NCBI GenBank assembly: GCA_028696755.1
Contig: JAQVGK010000202.1
Location: 1-6,619 of the forward strand
Source of the DNA: Bacteroidales bacterium
GTDB lineage: Bacteria > Bacteroidota > Bacteroidia > Bacteroidales > ML635J-15
Length of the DNA: 6,619 nucleotides
Direction of reading: 5' to 3'
Shown one piece after another: positions 5,447-6,619 of this stretch; positions within the stretch are counted from its first letter, which is position 1; each line of letters begins with the position of its first letter. The notes beneath the pieces are model-generated. The model saw only the letters and a list, made by a program, of their open reading frames with translations. It was not told the DNA's origin and made no database searches. Made by a program: the position numbers and the translations under genes.

Positions 5447-6619
5447 CTTGTTACAGTTGCCAAATTCATTTCAATCACTTTTCGAAGTTCTTCAACAGCA
5501 TTTTCCTGCGCAACATTCTTTACTACGGCCTCTTTTCCCTTGTAAATATGTACTTTTCCTGTAGCAGCGCCAACACAACCAAAATCGGCATCAGCCATTT
5601 CGCCTGGACCATTAACAATACAGCCCATAACGGCAATTTTTAATCCTTTAAGATGTGAAAATGCAGCTTTAACCTCTCTGTTAAGCTTTTCTAAATCGTA
5701 ATCAGTGCGTCCGCAGCCTGGACAAGAAACAAATTCTGCTTTTGAGTATCTAATTCCAATAGCCTGTAATAAATCGAGCTGAATCTCTACTGGATTTTTT
5801 TCCTTAGCTGGCAAAACAAGCCATAAACCAGAAGCAAGATTATCAACTAATGTCGAACCAGGAAATATTCCTAGTTCTGCACTTAATTCGTCTGCATCAA
5901 AAGAAGTGGCCAAATACTTAATAATAACAGGCATCTCGGGATTGATTTTTCTGAGCTCGCGGTAAACAAACCTTGTTTCGCCCAAAGGATTCTCGGTGCA
6001 AAAATTGATTACCGCACAAACGTTTTTCCTCTCTAAAACAGGTAATGCTTGCTTTTTATGTAGATCAAATGTGCTTAGTCCAACAAAGTAGAAATACTCA
6101 TTTTCGAGTTTTGGAATATCGTTAGCAACAAAATCAAAGTAGGGAAAAACATTTTGTGGTTTCGATAAGGTTTTCCAATTTTTATAGCTAGTAATAATAG
6201 CTTTCCCAGACTTAATTTGTTCGATATTTTCAGTAAAAACAAAATCAGCATCTTCATGGTCAACAGAAGAGATTATCGAAAACTTATTTTGGGAAACTGG
6301 AACGATCGGATACTTTTCCGAGCAATGATAAGGATCAAAGCTATTACGTGGCTGACCTGCTACTTGAAATTTAAAAATCCTGCTACTAAAATTACCTAAC
6401 AACTTTTTGGCAAAATGAATTTCGTTCTCTGGATTTTCGGTAAGAGAAACTCTTATTGTGTCGCCAATTCCATCGCTTAATAGTGCTCCTATGCCGATTG
6501 CAGATTTTAATCTGCCATCAAGATCCGCTCCAGCTTCGGTAACACCAAGGTGCTGAGGGAATAAAACTGCATTCTCTAGCATTCTAGCATTAAGCAATCG
6601 ACAAGCTTGAGTCATCACC
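5422..6619 (-). CDS. ispG: (E)-4-hydroxy-3-methylbut-2-enyl-diphosphate synthase IspG/GcpE, three-domain type, 5'-truncated by window edge
   Basis: IspG is the penultimate enzyme of the MEP isoprenoid pathway. It converts methylerythritol cyclodiphosphate to HMBPP using a [4Fe-4S] cluster. The 398 visible residues begin within the TIM barrel (LGVTEAGADLDGRLKSAIGIG, from residue 24). A roughly 180-residue insert (about 85-285) corresponds to the extra A* domain of Bacteroidota, plant and chlamydial enzymes. The C-terminal cluster domain has CPGCGRT (Cys299, Cys302) and GCIVNGPGE (Cys333, Glu340): three cysteine ligands plus the conserved glutamate. The frame is open to the right edge. The GTG at 6618-6616 aligns with an internal valine and is not a start, so I estimate 200-250 N-terminal residues lie outside. 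The last eight residues (PVSVRRT preceded by R) are encoded by repeat-like DNA and look unlike a normal IspG terminus; this should not disturb the cluster domain. It converges on the protease gene. Confidence 0.95.
   Translation of the reverse strand, partial: VMTQACRLLNARMLENAVLFPQHLGVTEAGADLDGRLKSAIGIGALLSDGIGDTIRVSLTENPENEIHFAKKLLGNFSSRIFKFQVAGQPRNSFDPYHCSEKYPIVPVSQNKFSIISSVDHEDADFVFTENIEQIKSGKAIITSYKNWKTLSKPQNVFPYFDFVANDIPKLENEYFYFVGLSTFDLHKKQALPVLERKNVCAVINFCTENPLGETRFVYRELRKINPEMPVIIKYLATSFDADELSAELGIFPGSTLVDNLASGLWLVLPAKEKNPVEIQLDLLQAIGIRYSKAEFVSCPGCGRTDYDLEKLNREVKAAFSHLKGLKIAVMGCIVNGPGEMADADFGCVGAATGKVHIYKGKEAVVKNVAQENAVEELRKVIEMNLATVTRPVSVRRT

Noticed and set aside
6616..6618. GTG on the minus strand as a start codon for ispG
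   Set aside because: It falls within the conserved TIM-barrel sequence preceding QACRLLNARM and aligns with an internal valine; the barrel's N-terminal part is missing, so the gene continues past the window.

Overview
The window most likely comes from a member of the Bacteroidota. Four things point there: a secreted protease ending in a type IX secretion sorting domain (a system confined to that phylum), a three-domain IspG of the kind known from Bacteroidota, plants and Chlamydiae, AT-rich leaders without Shine-Dalgarno sequences, and a TAnnTTTG-type promoter motif upstream of nadB. I cannot fix the genus.

Layout. Bases 1-576 hold no gene: a perfect 20-bp-arm hairpin near the left edge (probable terminator of a gene outside the window), then a patch of short repeats with an inverted arrangement, then the AT-rich nadB promoter. 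Bases 577-2157 (+) encode L-aspartate oxidase (NadB), the first enzyme of de novo NAD synthesis, with all expected catalytic residues. After a 79-bp gap, 2237-4390 (+) encodes a 717-residue secreted cysteine protease of the streptopain family (C10) with signal peptide, propeptide, catalytic domain, two CUB domains and a type IX sorting tail. A strong intrinsic terminator follows. Bases 4470-5421 hold no convincing gene. They carry a repeat cluster: two 94-bp direct repeats 789 bp apart, 14-bp inverted repeats abutting their inner ends, a 51-bp tandem repeat, a GC-rich patch and a long hairpin. Bases 5422-6619 (-) encode the C-terminal two thirds of IspG (GcpE), cut by the window edge; its last codons and stop lie inside repeat-type sequence.

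The three genes do not form one pathway. NadB and IspG are housekeeping enzymes (NAD and isoprenoid precursor synthesis; IspG is a [4Fe-4S] enzyme), and the protease is an exported accessory enzyme. The protease and ispG are convergent, and the repeat cluster fills the space between their 3' ends. I see no defence system, CRISPR array, tRNA, rRNA or transposase gene. The least explained part is the non-coding repeat cluster, which looks like non-autonomous (MITE-like) or intergenic-repeat material rather than a new gene system.
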